Shown here one piece after another: positions 49,891 through 59,663 of a DNA stretch of 64,000 nucleotides. The position numbers were made by a program, and so were the translations under genes. The notes under the pieces were generated by a model. That model saw only the letters and a program-made list of their open reading frames with translations. It was not told the origin of the DNA and searched no databases. Position 1 is the first letter of the stretch, and each line of letters begins with the position of its first letter. The stretch comes from Flavobacteriales bacterium UBA4422 (GTDB lineage Bacteria > Bacteroidota > Bacteroidia > Flavobacteriales_G > Salibacteraceae): the NCBI GenBank assembly GCA_002389645.1, contig DGQE01000018.1, positions 248,001 through 312,000 on the forward strand, in the 5' to 3' direction.

Positions 49891-52197
49891 CTAGAAATTC
49901 ACCTTTAGACCTGCAGATGGCATAAAAGGTAATTGGTTCACTCGTTCAAAGTTCACTCTGTCGAAATAGAAAATATTCTCTCTATTATAAGCATTTGTAA
50001 CCCCAATGTTTGCTTCCAATGTTGAGTTAGTTGAAAGAATTATTTCGCGCTTTAAGGTCAAGTCAAGTCTGTGATAATAAGGTAGTCGACCACCGTTTAG
50101 ATCACCATAAACAATACCCAGCTCTCCGTTTGAATTCACAACATCTGAAGCCGTTCCATTTTGGAATGTATACTGCTCATAAAACCCTTGAGTTTGCGTA
50201 AACGGAAATCCTGACCCCATATTCCAGCGAACATCAAACTCCCACAGTCTTGTTTTTCCAAATTTGTACGATCCAACTAAGTTTACATTATGCCTTCTGT
50301 CAAAAACAGGGGAATATGTTTGAACTCCATCCCATCTCGTTGTTTTTCCAAGAGAATAGACTGCATAAAGGTTAATACTCGGTAGGTCATAATTGAAAAC
50401 GAAGTCAATACCATAAGCATCGCCAGTTTCAATGATATAGTCTAAATAGAGGTATTCTTCTAGTCCTGGTTCAGGGTTGTCGAAGACCTTGTTGCGATTG
50501 ATGTTTGTTAGCTGAGTGAATCGCTTAAGGTAACCTTCAACATTCAGGCTAAACCGTTTTGTGAAGTCTATTTCAGCTCCTAAAATAAAGTGGTTGGCTT
50601 TCTGAAGAGAGTGTTTGACTTCTCTTGTGTCTCCATTTTCATCCATAACCTCATCCTGCAATGTGCTAGGGCCAGAAATGAATCCGTTGAAAAGGTTGAC
50701 CACGTCACGATCAGAGTTTGCGGCAATTAAGTTTTGGCTATACACTCCAGCAGCAAATTTTAGTCTGAAATTATCGTTCACATTATACTTTGCTCCAATC
50801 CTTGGCTCGAAAGAAGGTGTGCTTAAAGAAGCATAGTAATGCACCCTGAAACTTGGGTCGAGAACAAGTTTCCCCAGTTTCTTTTTGTAGCGTACATACC
50901 CAGCTAACTCCGTAGTATTCTCTTGCTGACTAACTTCTCTGTTCGCTGCGTTAAAGTAGAAAAAGTCGGTAGAGAAACCAACAATTTCAATTCCGTACTT
51001 TATTTCATCGTCTCCTTTAAAATAAGTGAAGCCAAGGCCGCCATTAAACCCATTGATAGCGCTTGTTCTATCTCTTAAGTTCTCTTCTTGTAATCTAATC
51101 TTGTATTGAGAATAAGCGAAGTTTCCTTCAACGAGTACTGGACTGCCAGATGGTATAAGAATAAAATTTCCTCCAATGCCCTGATTGTTCCAATTTAAAT
51201 CTGAAACGGCTTGATAACGAACTTGATCGTCATAATACAACCCGAAAATATTTGCTTTGCTGCCATTCTCCCCGTTAAAAGTTACTTTACCATAAAGGTC
51301 AGTAAAGCTGAAAGGTAAGCCGTCTGGGTCGATATAATTGTAAATGACTTGAGAGCTTTGATCGAGGTAACTATGTTTAGCACTAATAATTGAGGAAACC
51401 CCAGAACCACCAATTTTCTTTGGCTTTACTATTGGGATTTCTGCATTCACTTTAGCCCCGAAAGTGCTGACAGAGGCATTTCCTTCAAACTGGTTCTGGT
51501 TTCCATCGATGGTCGTTACATCCATGATAGATGAAATTCGCCCACCGTATTCCGCTCCAAAACCACCAGTGTATATATCAGCATTTCTAATAATATCCGT
51601 GTCGAACACAGAAAATAGACCGATTGAGTGAAATGGGTTGTATACGATCATACCATCCATCATCACTTTATTTTGTACAGGTGAGCCTCCGCGAATGTAT
51701 AGCTGACCTCCTTGGTCACCAGTGAAAACGACTCCTGGTAAAACTTGCATATATTGAGCAATGTCAGGCTCGCCACCGATGCTCGGTAATTTGTCAATTT
51801 CTTTGGGAGTAATTTTTTGGACAGACATTTTAACATCATTTCGAGCCTCGGCTTTATCAGCAGAAACATCGAAGGTGCTGAGTAATTGAGCTTCTTGAGC
51901 TGCAAAGAGCTTTTTATTCAATATCTGCCCAGATTTTACATCAATGTTTTCAGTGATTTTCTCATAGCCTAACGCCTCAACTATCAAGTTGTAATTTCCC
52001 GGTGGGACTTGGGTTACTGAATAGTAACCATTCACATCAGTTGAGGTGCCCATTTGGGTTCCTTCTAAATAGACATTAATGAATATGATTGGTTCGCCCG
52101 AAGCCTTATCATAAACAAAACCCCTTATGGTTCCTGTTTGAGCAAGAGAAAATAAAGACGTAAGAGCAAAAGCAATTGAAAGTAACCAACGCACCAT
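49891..52197 (-). CDS. TonB-dependent receptor with carboxypeptidase-regulatory N-domain
   Basis: 768 residues. Signal peptide to about 19 (LLSIAFALTSLFSLAQ). CarboxypepD_reg-like domain about 21-105 (TIRGFVYDKASGEPIIFINV); plug near 115-230 (GGEPDIAQYMQVLPGVVFTG, GGSPVQNKVMMDGM); beta-barrel to the end (LPFMPSAGLKVNF). It should import a bulky ligand with TonB energy, or act in a SusCD-like pair, but no partner lipoprotein of DUF4249 type follows. A -7 box TATTTTTG is at 52227-52220. It stands alone on the minus strand. Confidence 0.92.
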   Translation of the reverse strand: MVRWLLSIAFALTSLFSLAQTGTIRGFVYDKASGEPIIFINVYLEGTQMGTSTDVNGYYSVTQVPPGNYNLIVEALGYEKITENIDVKSGQILNKKLFAAQEAQLLSTFDVSADKAEARNDVKMSVQKITPKEIDKLPSIGGEPDIAQYMQVLPGVVFTGDQGGQLYIRGGSPVQNKVMMDGMIVYNPFHSIGLFSVFDTDIIRNADIYTGGFGAEYGGRISSIMDVTTIDGNQNQFEGNASVSTFGAKVNAEIPIVKPKKIGGSGVSSIISAKHSYLDQSSQVIYNYIDPDGLPFSFTDLYGKVTFNGENGSKANIFGLYYDDQVRYQAVSDLNWNNQGIGGNFILIPSGSPVLVEGNFAYSQYKIRLQEENLRDRTSAINGFNGGLGFTYFKGDDEIKYGIEIVGFSTDFFYFNAANREVSQQENTTELAGYVRYKKKLGKLVLDPSFRVHYYASLSTPSFEPRIGAKYNVNDNFRLKFAAGVYSQNLIAANSDRDVVNLFNGFISGPSTLQDEVMDENGDTREVKHSLQKANHFILGAEIDFTKRFSLNVEGYLKRFTQLTNINRNKVFDNPEPGLEEYLYLDYIIETGDAYGIDFVFNYDLPSINLYAVYSLGKTTRWDGVQTYSPVFDRRHNVNLVGSYKFGKTRLWEFDVRWNMGSGFPFTQTQGFYEQYTFQNGTASDVVNSNGELGIVYGDLNGGRLPYYHRLDLTLKREIILSTNSTLEANIGVTNAYNRENIFYFDRVNFERVNQLPFMPSAGLKVNF

Positions 52198-52219
52198 AGA
52201 CTAATGAAATTAGGATGTC

Positions 52220-52227
52220 CAAAAATA
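52220..52227 (-). promoter_or_regulatory. -7 element before the second TonB receptor
   Basis: TATTTTTG on the minus strand fits TAnnTTTG. Predicted start about 52216. No -33 TTTG seen at 18-19 bp. Confidence 0.4.
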
Positions 52228-52310
52228 GCATTAGATCTGTTGCTCTGTAGTTTGAATCACTGAGGTGTCGATTTAATCTCTTAAATGGTTGATTTAATAG
52301 ATAAACGGGG

Positions 52311-52856
52311 TTATTTTCTACCCCCTTTCGAAAAAGTTTTTTGGTAATAGGGGTTAGATAAGTCTGATATGATCACACCTTTACTGGATGATGCATGCAC
52401 AAACTTGTCATTTTGTAGGTAGACTCCGATGTGTGAGCTTTTCTTCTTGTTAATGTCAAAGAAAACTAGGTCTCCTTCGCGAAGCGATGACTTTGAGACT
52501 CTTGAGCTGGCTTTATCAATTTCGCTTGTAGTTCGCGGTAAGGATTTATGATAGACATTCGAATAAAGCTGTCCTATAAACCCAGAACAATCGGCTCCTG
52601 ACTTTGACGTTCCGCCATATTTGTAAGGTACGCCATACCAATCATCAATGAATTGATAAAGTGAAATATTAGTAATATCTTTTGCATTGACGCCAAGAGA
52701 TCGAGCATATTTTAGCTTTAATGCTTCGCTTCGACTCGAAGTTCTCTCGGTTTTATATGAGGACTTTTTTCTGGTCGCTTTTTTATTGCGTGAACATGAT
52801 GCTTGTGATATAAGTAGGATCAACAATAAGACTCGAATTGCCCACATCAATTTCAT
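52311..52856 (-). CDS. NlpC/P60-family peptidoglycan endopeptidase, lipoprotein
   Basis: 181 residues. Lipobox ending at Cys21 (LISQASC), a basic Ser/Lys-rich linker, then the catalytic domain (about 70-175): nucleophile Cys90 in SGADCSGFIGQLY, His in SHIGVYLQ, third polar residue in FVHASSSKG. It is a gamma-D-Glu to diamino acid endopeptidase of the C40 class, attached to the outer membrane. It is monocistronic on the minus strand; no other cell-wall gene adjoins it. Confidence 0.92.
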   Translation of the reverse strand: MKLMWAIRVLLLILLISQASCSRNKKATRKKSSYKTERTSSRSEALKLKYARSLGVNAKDITNISLYQFIDDWYGVPYKYGGTSKSGADCSGFIGQLYSNVYHKSLPRTTSEIDKASSRVSKSSLREGDLVFFDINKKKSSHIGVYLQNDKFVHASSSKGVIISDLSNPYYQKTFSKGGRK

Positions 52857-52950
52857 ATGCCAAGACTAACCGATATTCAAATAGCGGTTGAGCTATGATC
52901 TTGAATGTTATTAAGTCTATCTGTTTGAAAAGCTAGATGTCAAATTGCGT

Positions 52951-54612
52951 TTATTCAATAATGAGTTTGTTGAACTGCTTCCAGTCTGCTGCTGAAAATT
53001 GAATATTGTATAGTCCTGAAGGCAAAGAGCTCACATCTATTCTTCCGCTTTTTGAGTTCATTATTTGATTCAATACTAGTTGCCCATGGGTGTTGTAAAC
53101 TCGTACTTCATCAATCATATAAGATGAAGAAACTTCTACCATGGAGGAGCTTGGGTTAGGAAAAAGCTTTGGAGCTAGATTGCTCTGTTCAAGTATGCCA
53201 ATCGGGTTTGAAAGCTTGGTGAACTTTCCTGAAGTTGAACGAGCAAACCATAACCCAAATTCTTGCCCATTGGAATTGGCAAGGGTATCTACAAATCCTA
53301 AAGACAGCAGGGTGATGGATTCTCCAGATAAGCTGTAACTTTCTAGATTCAGTCCATTGGTCGCAAATAACTCAGTATCGCGATACAATTCAACATTATA
53401 GTTGGTCGCTGGTAGCGAAAAATACTCTGAAAAATCACCGTATGCAATATTGATAAAGAGGTCTGAATTTATAATTGACTCTTCTTTAAGCGAGCTTATT
53501 CCAAAATCTGTTGATCCGTTAAAAAAGAGGATGTCACAATTATTGGCATTGAGGGCCATTGTTCGTGATTCCTTTATGGAAATATTTAATGGTTGAAAAG
53601 GGAAAAAACCAGATCCATTTAACCCTGATAATACAGCAATATTATCTGTGTTTGCATCGATCACAATCGATTTTGTATAGATGGCTTCTTGAGGACTGAC
53701 AGCGCTGTCGAGTGTAATAGCTATTTCAAGTTCTATTCCCGAAGGAAAGTTTAAATAGCCAGAAGCTGAAATAAAATTTAGGCTGTTTAACTCTAACTTC
53801 TCGTTGACGTAAATGTCAATTTCATTTAGCTCTGGGTTGGCACTATTGTGAAGAAACTGCACCTTACCCGAACTCGCATTTAGACTATATACATTCCCAC
53901 TAGAAGTCACTAGATCAATTCCTAAAGAAGGTCCATCGCTGTTTAATTCTGGATTTTCAAAACCGCTAATTAAAACCACAATAGAGCTGTCATCAAGGTT
54001 CAGGGTAGATAGAAAAGCATCAAACTCTCCTCTGGGAAAGAGTTCTCCCAATTCCTGAAGTCGTAAACGATAATTCGAAGTTTCAAGTTCATTATAATCA
54101 CTAAAAGAACCATAATCTAGGCTTAATTCAAGTTCCTCGAATAGCTCTCTGGTTTCAGAAATGGATACAGCTTCTAAATCAGTCACAGCATTAAAAAAGA
54201 TAGCATCAGAATATCCAGGAAAATCTGAAAGTTCTCTTGTGCCAGAAGCGAAGTGGAAAGTAAGAGGCTCAAAATGAGAATAAGAAGCCGTAGAGTCTGA
54301 GATGCCTGCAGCTATCATTATGTACTTCTCACCAACAGACAGTTGCTCTTTGAACAATAGCAATGGACTGAGCGTATCTGTGCTAGCTGAATCGCAAATT
54401 CTCAACTGGGTCTCAATAACTGCAGGAAAAGAGATGTACTCTGTAGCCTCTCTGAAAGAAATGTTATCTGCTATTTTGGTGTTGAATAACCATATGTCTA
54501 CCGTCTGGAAGTTGGTGTCAGCAATGCCATGAATTAGTTGAACCGATGCGTTTTGGGCATTTACACTTAATGATATTGCTAAGAAAGCAAGGAATGTGAG
54601 AAGATGCTTCAT
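52951..54612 (-). CDS. DUF4397 repeats with T9SS type A sorting domain
   Basis: 553 residues. Signal peptide about 1-19 (FLAFLAISLSVNAQ). Two DUF4397-like beta domains (about 22-240 and 250-450) share the VQLIHGIADTNFQTVDIWLFN and VQFLHNSANPELNEIDIYVN openings. A C-terminal T9SS type A domain starts at PKLFPNPSSSMVEVSSSY and ends in LPSGLYNIQFSAADWKQF. It is a secreted, perhaps surface-attached adhesin-like protein. It is divergent from the TPR histidine kinase. Confidence 0.88.
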   Translation of the reverse strand: MKHLLTFLAFLAISLSVNAQNASVQLIHGIADTNFQTVDIWLFNTKIADNISFREATEYISFPAVIETQLRICDSASTDTLSPLLLFKEQLSVGEKYIMIAAGISDSTASYSHFEPLTFHFASGTRELSDFPGYSDAIFFNAVTDLEAVSISETRELFEELELSLDYGSFSDYNELETSNYRLRLQELGELFPRGEFDAFLSTLNLDDSSIVVLISGFENPELNSDGPSLGIDLVTSSGNVYSLNASSGKVQFLHNSANPELNEIDIYVNEKLELNSLNFISASGYLNFPSGIELEIAITLDSAVSPQEAIYTKSIVIDANTDNIAVLSGLNGSGFFPFQPLNISIKESRTMALNANNCDILFFNGSTDFGISSLKEESIINSDLFINIAYGDFSEYFSLPATNYNVELYRDTELFATNGLNLESYSLSGESITLLSLGFVDTLANSNGQEFGLWFARSTSGKFTKLSNPIGILEQSNLAPKLFPNPSSSMVEVSSSYMIDEVRVYNTHGQLVLNQIMNSKSGRIDVSSLPSGLYNIQFSAADWKQFNKLIIE

Positions 54613-54719
54613 GAATAGGTTTGAAAGGCGTGAAGATAATGAGGTTTGATCACTAACGATTTTCTTTACTTCATAGAAGACGATAAGAATTCAGTAATAG
54701 TTACCTTAGAAGATTAAAT

Positions 54720-56723
54720 GTGAACACCGTGCTCAACTCAATTAAGGTTTTATTTCTGGTAAGTGCTTTGATTATTGCTCAAATTGGTTTTGGGCAAGAT
54801 CAACCAAAAATTGACAGCTTATTTCAAGTGCTAAGGACATCAAAGCAAGACACCAATAAGGTTCTGTTGCTTTATAATCTTTCAAGAGAGTTCTTTAACA
54901 GTGATATTGATAGAGCCGAAAAGTATTCAAATCGAGCATTGTTTTTATCAGAGCGTTTGGGTTACAAAAAAGGCATTGCAATGTCTTACAATAACCTCGG
55001 CATTATCAATTACTACAATGCAGTATACAATGTCGCACTTACCTATCACGATAGGTCTCTTGAAATCATGTCTGAGATCGGAAATCGAAAAGGTATGGCT
55101 GGGTCGTTTAATAATAAAGGTGCCGTTTACACCCAACAAGGTGAATATGCTTTGGCCATAGAGCAATACTTGAATTCGATTAGACTCTTAGAAGAAGTAG
55201 ATGATAATGAGGGCGTTGGTAAATCTTATAATAACATAGGATTGGTGTATTACTTGCAAGGAAACTATGACCAAGCAGAAGATTATTATTCTAAGGCCTT
55301 AGAAATTTTAAAACCCTTCAATAAACAAGGCGTCATTTCTGACATCATGAATAACCTCGGAATTATCTCGTTTGAGAAAGGTCAGTATGAGGAGTCGTTA
55401 GAGTACCATTTTAAGTCGTTGGATGGTAGAGAAGGAACGGGTAATCAAAGAGGAATGGCAACGTCTTATACCAACATTGGCGATGTATATGCAGCCAAAG
55501 AGGTGATTGAGAAAGCCATGGAATACCAAAAAAAGGCACTAGAAATTCAAGAGGAACTAGGAGATCGAAAAGGAATGATAAGCTCAATCCAGGGTTTAGC
55601 AAGGGTGCAGTCCCTTTCTGGTAACTCTGATCAGGCCCTTGATTATATGAAGGACGTAATTACAATTTCTTCAGAGATTGGAGCCAAAAAAGAACTGAGA
55701 GACGCTTACAATGAAATCAGTGAAATCTATATAAGACAAGGTGATTTTGCTAAGGCGCTGAACTACAAAACACGCTATGCAGAAATGAAGGATACGCTCT
55801 TCAGCGAGCAAACGAAAGAGATAGCTACCAATCTAGAAGCCAAGTTTGAAAGTGAGAATAAATCGAAAGAGATTGAGATTTTAAAAAGGGAGAATGAAAT
55901 TCAGGAATTGCAGCTAGGTCGAAATAGGATTTTGATTATCTCTTTTACCGTTGGTCTAGTATTAGCCTTGATTTCAGTTGTGCTGTATGCAAGAACAAAT
56001 CGAGATCGTAAGAAGGCGTTTGATTTGCTTCAGAAGCAAAACGAGAATATTAAGAAGCAAAAAGAGGAAAAAGAGGTTTTACTCAAGGAAATCCATCACC
56101 GAGTAAAAAACAACCTTCAAGTTATTAATAGTTTGATCCGCTTACAGTGCGCATATACTGATGATCAAGAGGCATTGGATTTATTTGATGAGTGCCAGAA
56201 TCGAATTATTTCAATGGCCTTAATTCATGAGAAAATGTACGAAGCTCATGACCTTTCTAATATCAATATTCAAGAGTATATCGCTGAATTATCTCAAAAC
56301 CTTCTAAGGAGCTACCGATTAAACAAGCAGGTTGAACTGTACATAGATGTGTCTGTTAAAACATTGACACTTGACACTTTGATTCCGCTTGGCTTGTTAT
56401 TAAATGAGTTGATATCTAACTCATTGAAGCATGCATTTAAAGATGATGCAGAGGAAGGAGTGATTTCGGTAAAGCTAGATAGAGACCCAGTAAGTGGCAA
56501 GTTTGTCATGGAAATAGGAGATAACGGAATTGGACTTCCGGAAGACTTCACCTTTAATAGCGCCCAAACATTAGGTATAGAGTTAGTTGTAACACTCTCA
56601 TCTCAGCTAGATGGCACTATAGAACGTATGGATAAACCTGGTAGCTATTTCAAGATCGAGTTTGTGGGATTAGAAAAAGAAAGAGCTGATATCAAATTGG
56701 CCATGCAAAATGATGTATCTTGA
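54720..56723 (+). CDS. TPR-containing sensor histidine kinase (HisKA_2/HATPase type)
   Basis: 667 residues, GTG start at 54720. Signal sequence LFLVSALIIAQIGFG, then about eight TPR-like repeats (KGIAMSYNNLGIINYY, KGMAGSFNNKGAVYTQ, KGMATSYTNIGDVYAA) to about 370. A coiled coil (NLEAKFESENKSKEIEILKR) and one TM helix (IISFTVGLVLALISVVLY) lead to the kinase: HisKA_2 His in LKEIHHRVKNNLQVINSL, and the HATPase N-box in LLLNELISNSLKHAF with G1 DNGIGLPED. No response regulator adjoins it on this strand. It meets the DUF493 gene convergently with 1 bp between. Confidence 0.9.
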   Translation: MNTVLNSIKVLFLVSALIIAQIGFGQDQPKIDSLFQVLRTSKQDTNKVLLLYNLSREFFNSDIDRAEKYSNRALFLSERLGYKKGIAMSYNNLGIINYYNAVYNVALTYHDRSLEIMSEIGNRKGMAGSFNNKGAVYTQQGEYALAIEQYLNSIRLLEEVDDNEGVGKSYNNIGLVYYLQGNYDQAEDYYSKALEILKPFNKQGVISDIMNNLGIISFEKGQYEESLEYHFKSLDGREGTGNQRGMATSYTNIGDVYAAKEVIEKAMEYQKKALEIQEELGDRKGMISSIQGLARVQSLSGNSDQALDYMKDVITISSEIGAKKELRDAYNEISEIYIRQGDFAKALNYKTRYAEMKDTLFSEQTKEIATNLEAKFESENKSKEIEILKRENEIQELQLGRNRILIISFTVGLVLALISVVLYARTNRDRKKAFDLLQKQNENIKKQKEEKEVLLKEIHHRVKNNLQVINSLIRLQCAYTDDQEALDLFDECQNRIISMALIHEKMYEAHDLSNINIQEYIAELSQNLLRSYRLNKQVELYIDVSVKTLTLDTLIPLGLLLNELISNSLKHAFKDDAEEGVISVKLDRDPVSGKFVMEIGDNGIGLPEDFTFNSAQTLGIELVVTLSSQLDGTIERMDKPGSYFKIEFVGLEKERADIKLAMQNDVS

Positions 56724-56724
56724 T

Positions 56725-57000
56725 TTAGAGTGAAATTAAACCTTCGATTTTTGTAGCTCTCATGTAGCGATCAATTACCTCTTCTGGGGTAATCATCATC
56801 TCTTTGGCACTAATACTTAAGTATTTCCCTGTGCGGCTTTTATTTATGGTTACTTGTGCTTCTGCACCAAAAAGCTGTTGGGTTTGAGCAAGCTTTTGAT
56901 TGTCATTCGGGATGATGAACTTAAATAAGTACACCATTGGCCAATTCTTTTGTTGCTTTAATTTTTCAAGTAACCCAGAAAAAGGATTTTCGTTACTCAT
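56725..57000 (-). CDS. DUF493-family (YbeD-like) protein
   Basis: 91 residues from ATG 57000. The alpha/beta fold of the YbeD family can be followed as YLFKFIIPNDNQK, LFGAEAQVTINKS, KYLSISAKEMMITPEEVIDRY. YbeD resembles the regulatory ACT-like domain of allosteric enzymes; its role is unclear. An ATG at 57006 is also in frame, giving a 4-base overlap with nothing gained. It overlaps the response regulator stop by eight bases, and so ends the two-component operon. Confidence 0.82.
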   Translation of the reverse strand: MSNENPFSGLLEKLKQQKNWPMVYLFKFIIPNDNQKLAQTQQLFGAEAQVTINKSRTGKYLSISAKEMMITPEEVIDRYMRATKIEGLISL

Positions 57001-57706
57001 CCACAATTAGTTTAAATCCAACTCCGTGCACATTCATAATCTTGATGCGCTCATCTGCTTTTAAATATTTTCTCAGCTTAGTGATAAACACATCCATCGA
57101 ACGGCCTAGAAAATAATCATCACTTCCCCAAACTACCGTAAGCGCCATTTCACGCGTCAGTACTTGGTCTTTATGCAAGCAAAGCATACGCAATAACTCT
57201 GCTTCTTTTTTTGTTAGGGTTTTCTCATTACCGTCTATTTTCAGAGAAAGATTATCATAGTCAAATTTGAAGTTGCCCAATTGAAAAACTCCTCGAGTTC
57301 CCGCGTCTTGTTCTTCACTCGGTTTCGCTCTTTTCAAAATGGCTTTTATTCTCAAGTCAAGCTCATCAAAACTGAATGGTTTTGTCAAATAATCATCTCC
57401 ACCTAGTTTGAATCCTTTGATCTTGTCTTCGGTCATGCTCTTTGCGGTCAAAAACAAAATGGGCACGTGCTGATCTATTTTTCGGATATCTTCAGCCAAG
57501 GTGAAACCATCTTTTTTCGGGAGCATTACATCCAGAATACAAAGGTCGTAACCACTATTATAGAATTTTTGAAATCCAGCGAAGCCGTCTTTCTCTAGGT
57601 CAGCTTGGTAGCCTTCATTCCTTAAGTGATCTTGAATTACAAATCCTAGATTCAAATCGTCCTCAACTAAGAGAACTTTTATTCTGTCTTTTTTACTCAT
57701 GGCCAT
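56993..57706 (-). CDS. OmpR-family response regulator (RprY-like)
   Basis: 237 residues. Receiver domain 10-125 with the acidic pocket VEDD, phospho-acceptor Asp59 (YDLCILDVMLPKKDG), Thr in FLTAKSM and Lys in YLTKPFSFDEL. C-terminal OmpR winged helix about 140-235 (TKKEAELLRMLCLHKDQVL, MDVFITKLRKYLK). It is paired with the kinase next upstream, one base overlapping, as in the Bacteroidota RprXY system. Targets are unknown. Confidence 0.92.
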   Translation of the reverse strand: MAMSKKDRIKVLLVEDDLNLGFVIQDHLRNEGYQADLEKDGFAGFQKFYNSGYDLCILDVMLPKKDGFTLAEDIRKIDQHVPILFLTAKSMTEDKIKGFKLGGDDYLTKPFSFDELDLRIKAILKRAKPSEEQDAGTRGVFQLGNFKFDYDNLSLKIDGNEKTLTKKEAELLRMLCLHKDQVLTREMALTVVWGSDDYFLGRSMDVFITKLRKYLKADERIKIMNVHGVGFKLIVDE

Positions 57707-58995
57707 TACTTTACAATTTCTGTTCCATACGGGAAGAATAACTCAAATTGACTGCCTTCTCCTACTTTACTGTTCAGCTTAATTTTTCCTTCATGGGCAT
57801 CAACGATTGTTCTCACATAATGCAGCCCAAGGCCAAAACCTTTTACATCATGCACATTTCCAGTAGATATTCGATAGAATTTTTCGAAGATGTCTTTTTG
57901 TTGTTCTTTGGCAATACCTGGACCTTTGTCACTAACGGATAGAAATATCCCTTTCTCTGTTTGATGTGTTTCTATATCAATCTCTGGAGAAGCGCCCCCA
58001 TACTTGGCAGCATTATCTAACAAGTTAAATATCACATTGGTTATGTGCATTTCATCGCCCCGCAGCATAGCATTTGTTGCCTTTAAGTTAACAGAGATTT
58101 TGAGCTCTTTTTCTGCGAAATTCATTTCTATGGTTGGCACTGCTAACTCAATTAGTTCATGAAGATCAAATTGTTGCTTGTTCATTTCAAGTTCGTCTTT
58201 TTCAAGACGTGCAATCTGAAGTACACGTTCCACTTGGTTTTGAAGACGCTGATTTTCATCCTTAATGATTCTAGCGTAGTTTTTTAGTTTTTCTGGATTG
58301 GTTTCAATTCCGTTTTGCATTAATACATCGCTGGCCAACGCAATGGTCGATATAGGAGTTTTCAGCTCATGAGTCATGTTGTTAATGAAGTCATTCTTTA
58401 TTTCTGATAACTTCTTTTGTCGAAGAATAACGTTAATGACATAAGCGAAAAATATCAGGACGGCAATAAGCACAATCGATGATATAACCCAAAAGCGCAT
58501 TTGTGATATGATCTCGAAGTCGAGGCTGGGAAAGAACACTGAAAAATAATGATTGTCATTATCCCATTTTACTGCTGGAGGAACGCTGATTTCAGCTTCG
58601 TTGGATTTGTTTTTTGAACTGCCAACTACTTTAGTATAAACAATAGAATCATTGAAGCAATTGTAAATGCTGTATTGAAACTTGTAGTTGATTTCTCGAT
58701 TTAGAAACTCTGTTTGAAGCAAGGATTCCAAATAGAAAGGCTGGAGCTCCTCATTGATTTGAACACGAAAAAAATTCGGTGACACCATGTTCACCGGATC
58801 TACCAAAAATGTTGAGTCCTCTGTATGCTTTTTAATGTCTTGAACAACATTTACCAATGCTAGTTCAATCTCATGCTGAGTTTGGTTTTGTGTGATTTCA
58901 TAGGCCTTCTTAACCCAGAAAATTTGAGTGGTAACCAAGCCAATGAAAAGAGCCGAGGCTAAAAGAATAATGATGCGAATGGTGCTTCTGCTCAT
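57706..58995 (-). CDS. Sensor histidine kinase (RprX-like)
   Basis: 429 residues. A TM helix near the N-terminus (IRIIILLASALFIGLVTTQIF) and a second near 165-185 (WVISSIVLIAVLIFFAYVINV) bracket a periplasmic sensor. The HisKA dimerisation motif is FINNMTHELKTPISTIALAS with the phospho-His, followed by HATPase boxes N (VIFNLLDNAAKYGG), G1 (VSDKGPGIAKEQ) and G2 (GFGLGLHYV). It forms an operon with the response regulator and DUF493. A -7 box TAGTTTTG lies just upstream. Confidence 0.92.
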   Translation of the reverse strand: MSRSTIRIIILLASALFIGLVTTQIFWVKKAYEITQNQTQHEIELALVNVVQDIKKHTEDSTFLVDPVNMVSPNFFRVQINEELQPFYLESLLQTEFLNREINYKFQYSIYNCFNDSIVYTKVVGSSKNKSNEAEISVPPAVKWDNDNHYFSVFFPSLDFEIISQMRFWVISSIVLIAVLIFFAYVINVILRQKKLSEIKNDFINNMTHELKTPISTIALASDVLMQNGIETNPEKLKNYARIIKDENQRLQNQVERVLQIARLEKDELEMNKQQFDLHELIELAVPTIEMNFAEKELKISVNLKATNAMLRGDEMHITNVIFNLLDNAAKYGGASPEIDIETHQTEKGIFLSVSDKGPGIAKEQQKDIFEKFYRISTGNVHDVKGFGLGLHYVRTIVDAHEGKIKLNSKVGEGSQFELFFPYGTEIVK

Positions 58996-59003
58996 GAGTT
59001 GAT

Positions 59004-59011
59004 CAAAACTA
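59004..59011 (-). promoter_or_regulatory. -7 element of the two-component operon
   Basis: TAGTTTTG on the minus strand, immediately before the kinase start at 58995. Predicted start about 59000, a 5-nt leader. No -33 box at 19 bp (a TTTG lies 14 bp upstream). Confidence 0.35.
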
Positions 59012-59069
59012 GTTCAGTACGAAGTCAAATCTTCTAAATGTTAACGTGCTTTTAACGATTAGCAATCTA

Positions 59070-59663
59070 TTATAAGACAGAAGGTAGCTCTCTCCAAAAG
59101 CGTTGTACGGGAAAGCCGACTACATTATAAAAATCGCCTTCAACCTTTTGAATGCCGATAAGACCTATAAACTCTTGTATTCCATACGCTCCAGCCTTAT
59201 CGAGAGGTTTGTAGTTGCGCAGGTAGAAGTCTATCTCTTCTGAAGTAAGCGTATTGAAGCTAACTTTAGTTTCTTCGAAAAAGCTATGCGTTTTATTTTT
59301 GGTCTTTAGGCATACTCCTGTAAAAACGGAATGCGTTGTGCAGCTTAGCTCTTCCAGCATCTTCTTAGCCACTGCATTGGATTCGGGCTTGTTCAGGGCT
59401 TGATTATTCACCCAAACAACTGTATCGGCAGTTATTACAATTTCTTTATCTTCTAGTTCTTGATTAAAAGCTTCTGCCTTTTTTCTGGCTAAGTACTCAG
59501 GGATCTCACCACCTTTTAGTTCAGTCGAAAATGATTCATCTATTTCGTGGATTCTAACTTGAAACGGAAACCCTAAGGCTTCTAAAAGCATCTTTCTTCT
59601 AGGAGATTTAGACGCTAAGATGATCGTTCGATTATTCAGCGCATCAATGTTAGAGCTAATCAT
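59070..59663 (-). CDS. maf: Maf-family nucleotide pyrophosphatase
   Basis: 197 residues. The N-terminal signature IILASKSPRRKMLLEALGF is typical of Maf/YhdE proteins, which hydrolyse non-canonical or canonical NTPs to limit misincorporation. Substrate loop residues ITADTVVWVNNQALNKP and KAGAYGIQEFIGL are in place. It shares one base with the UbiA gene's stop and closes the overlapping envelope operon. Confidence 0.93.
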   Translation of the reverse strand: MISSNIDALNNRTIILASKSPRRKMLLEALGFPFQVRIHEIDESFSTELKGGEIPEYLARKKAEAFNQELEDKEIVITADTVVWVNNQALNKPESNAVAKKMLEELSCTTHSVFTGVCLKTKNKTHSFFEETKVSFNTLTSEEIDFYLRNYKPLDKAGAYGIQEFIGLIGIQKVEGDFYNVVGFPVQRFWRELPSVL

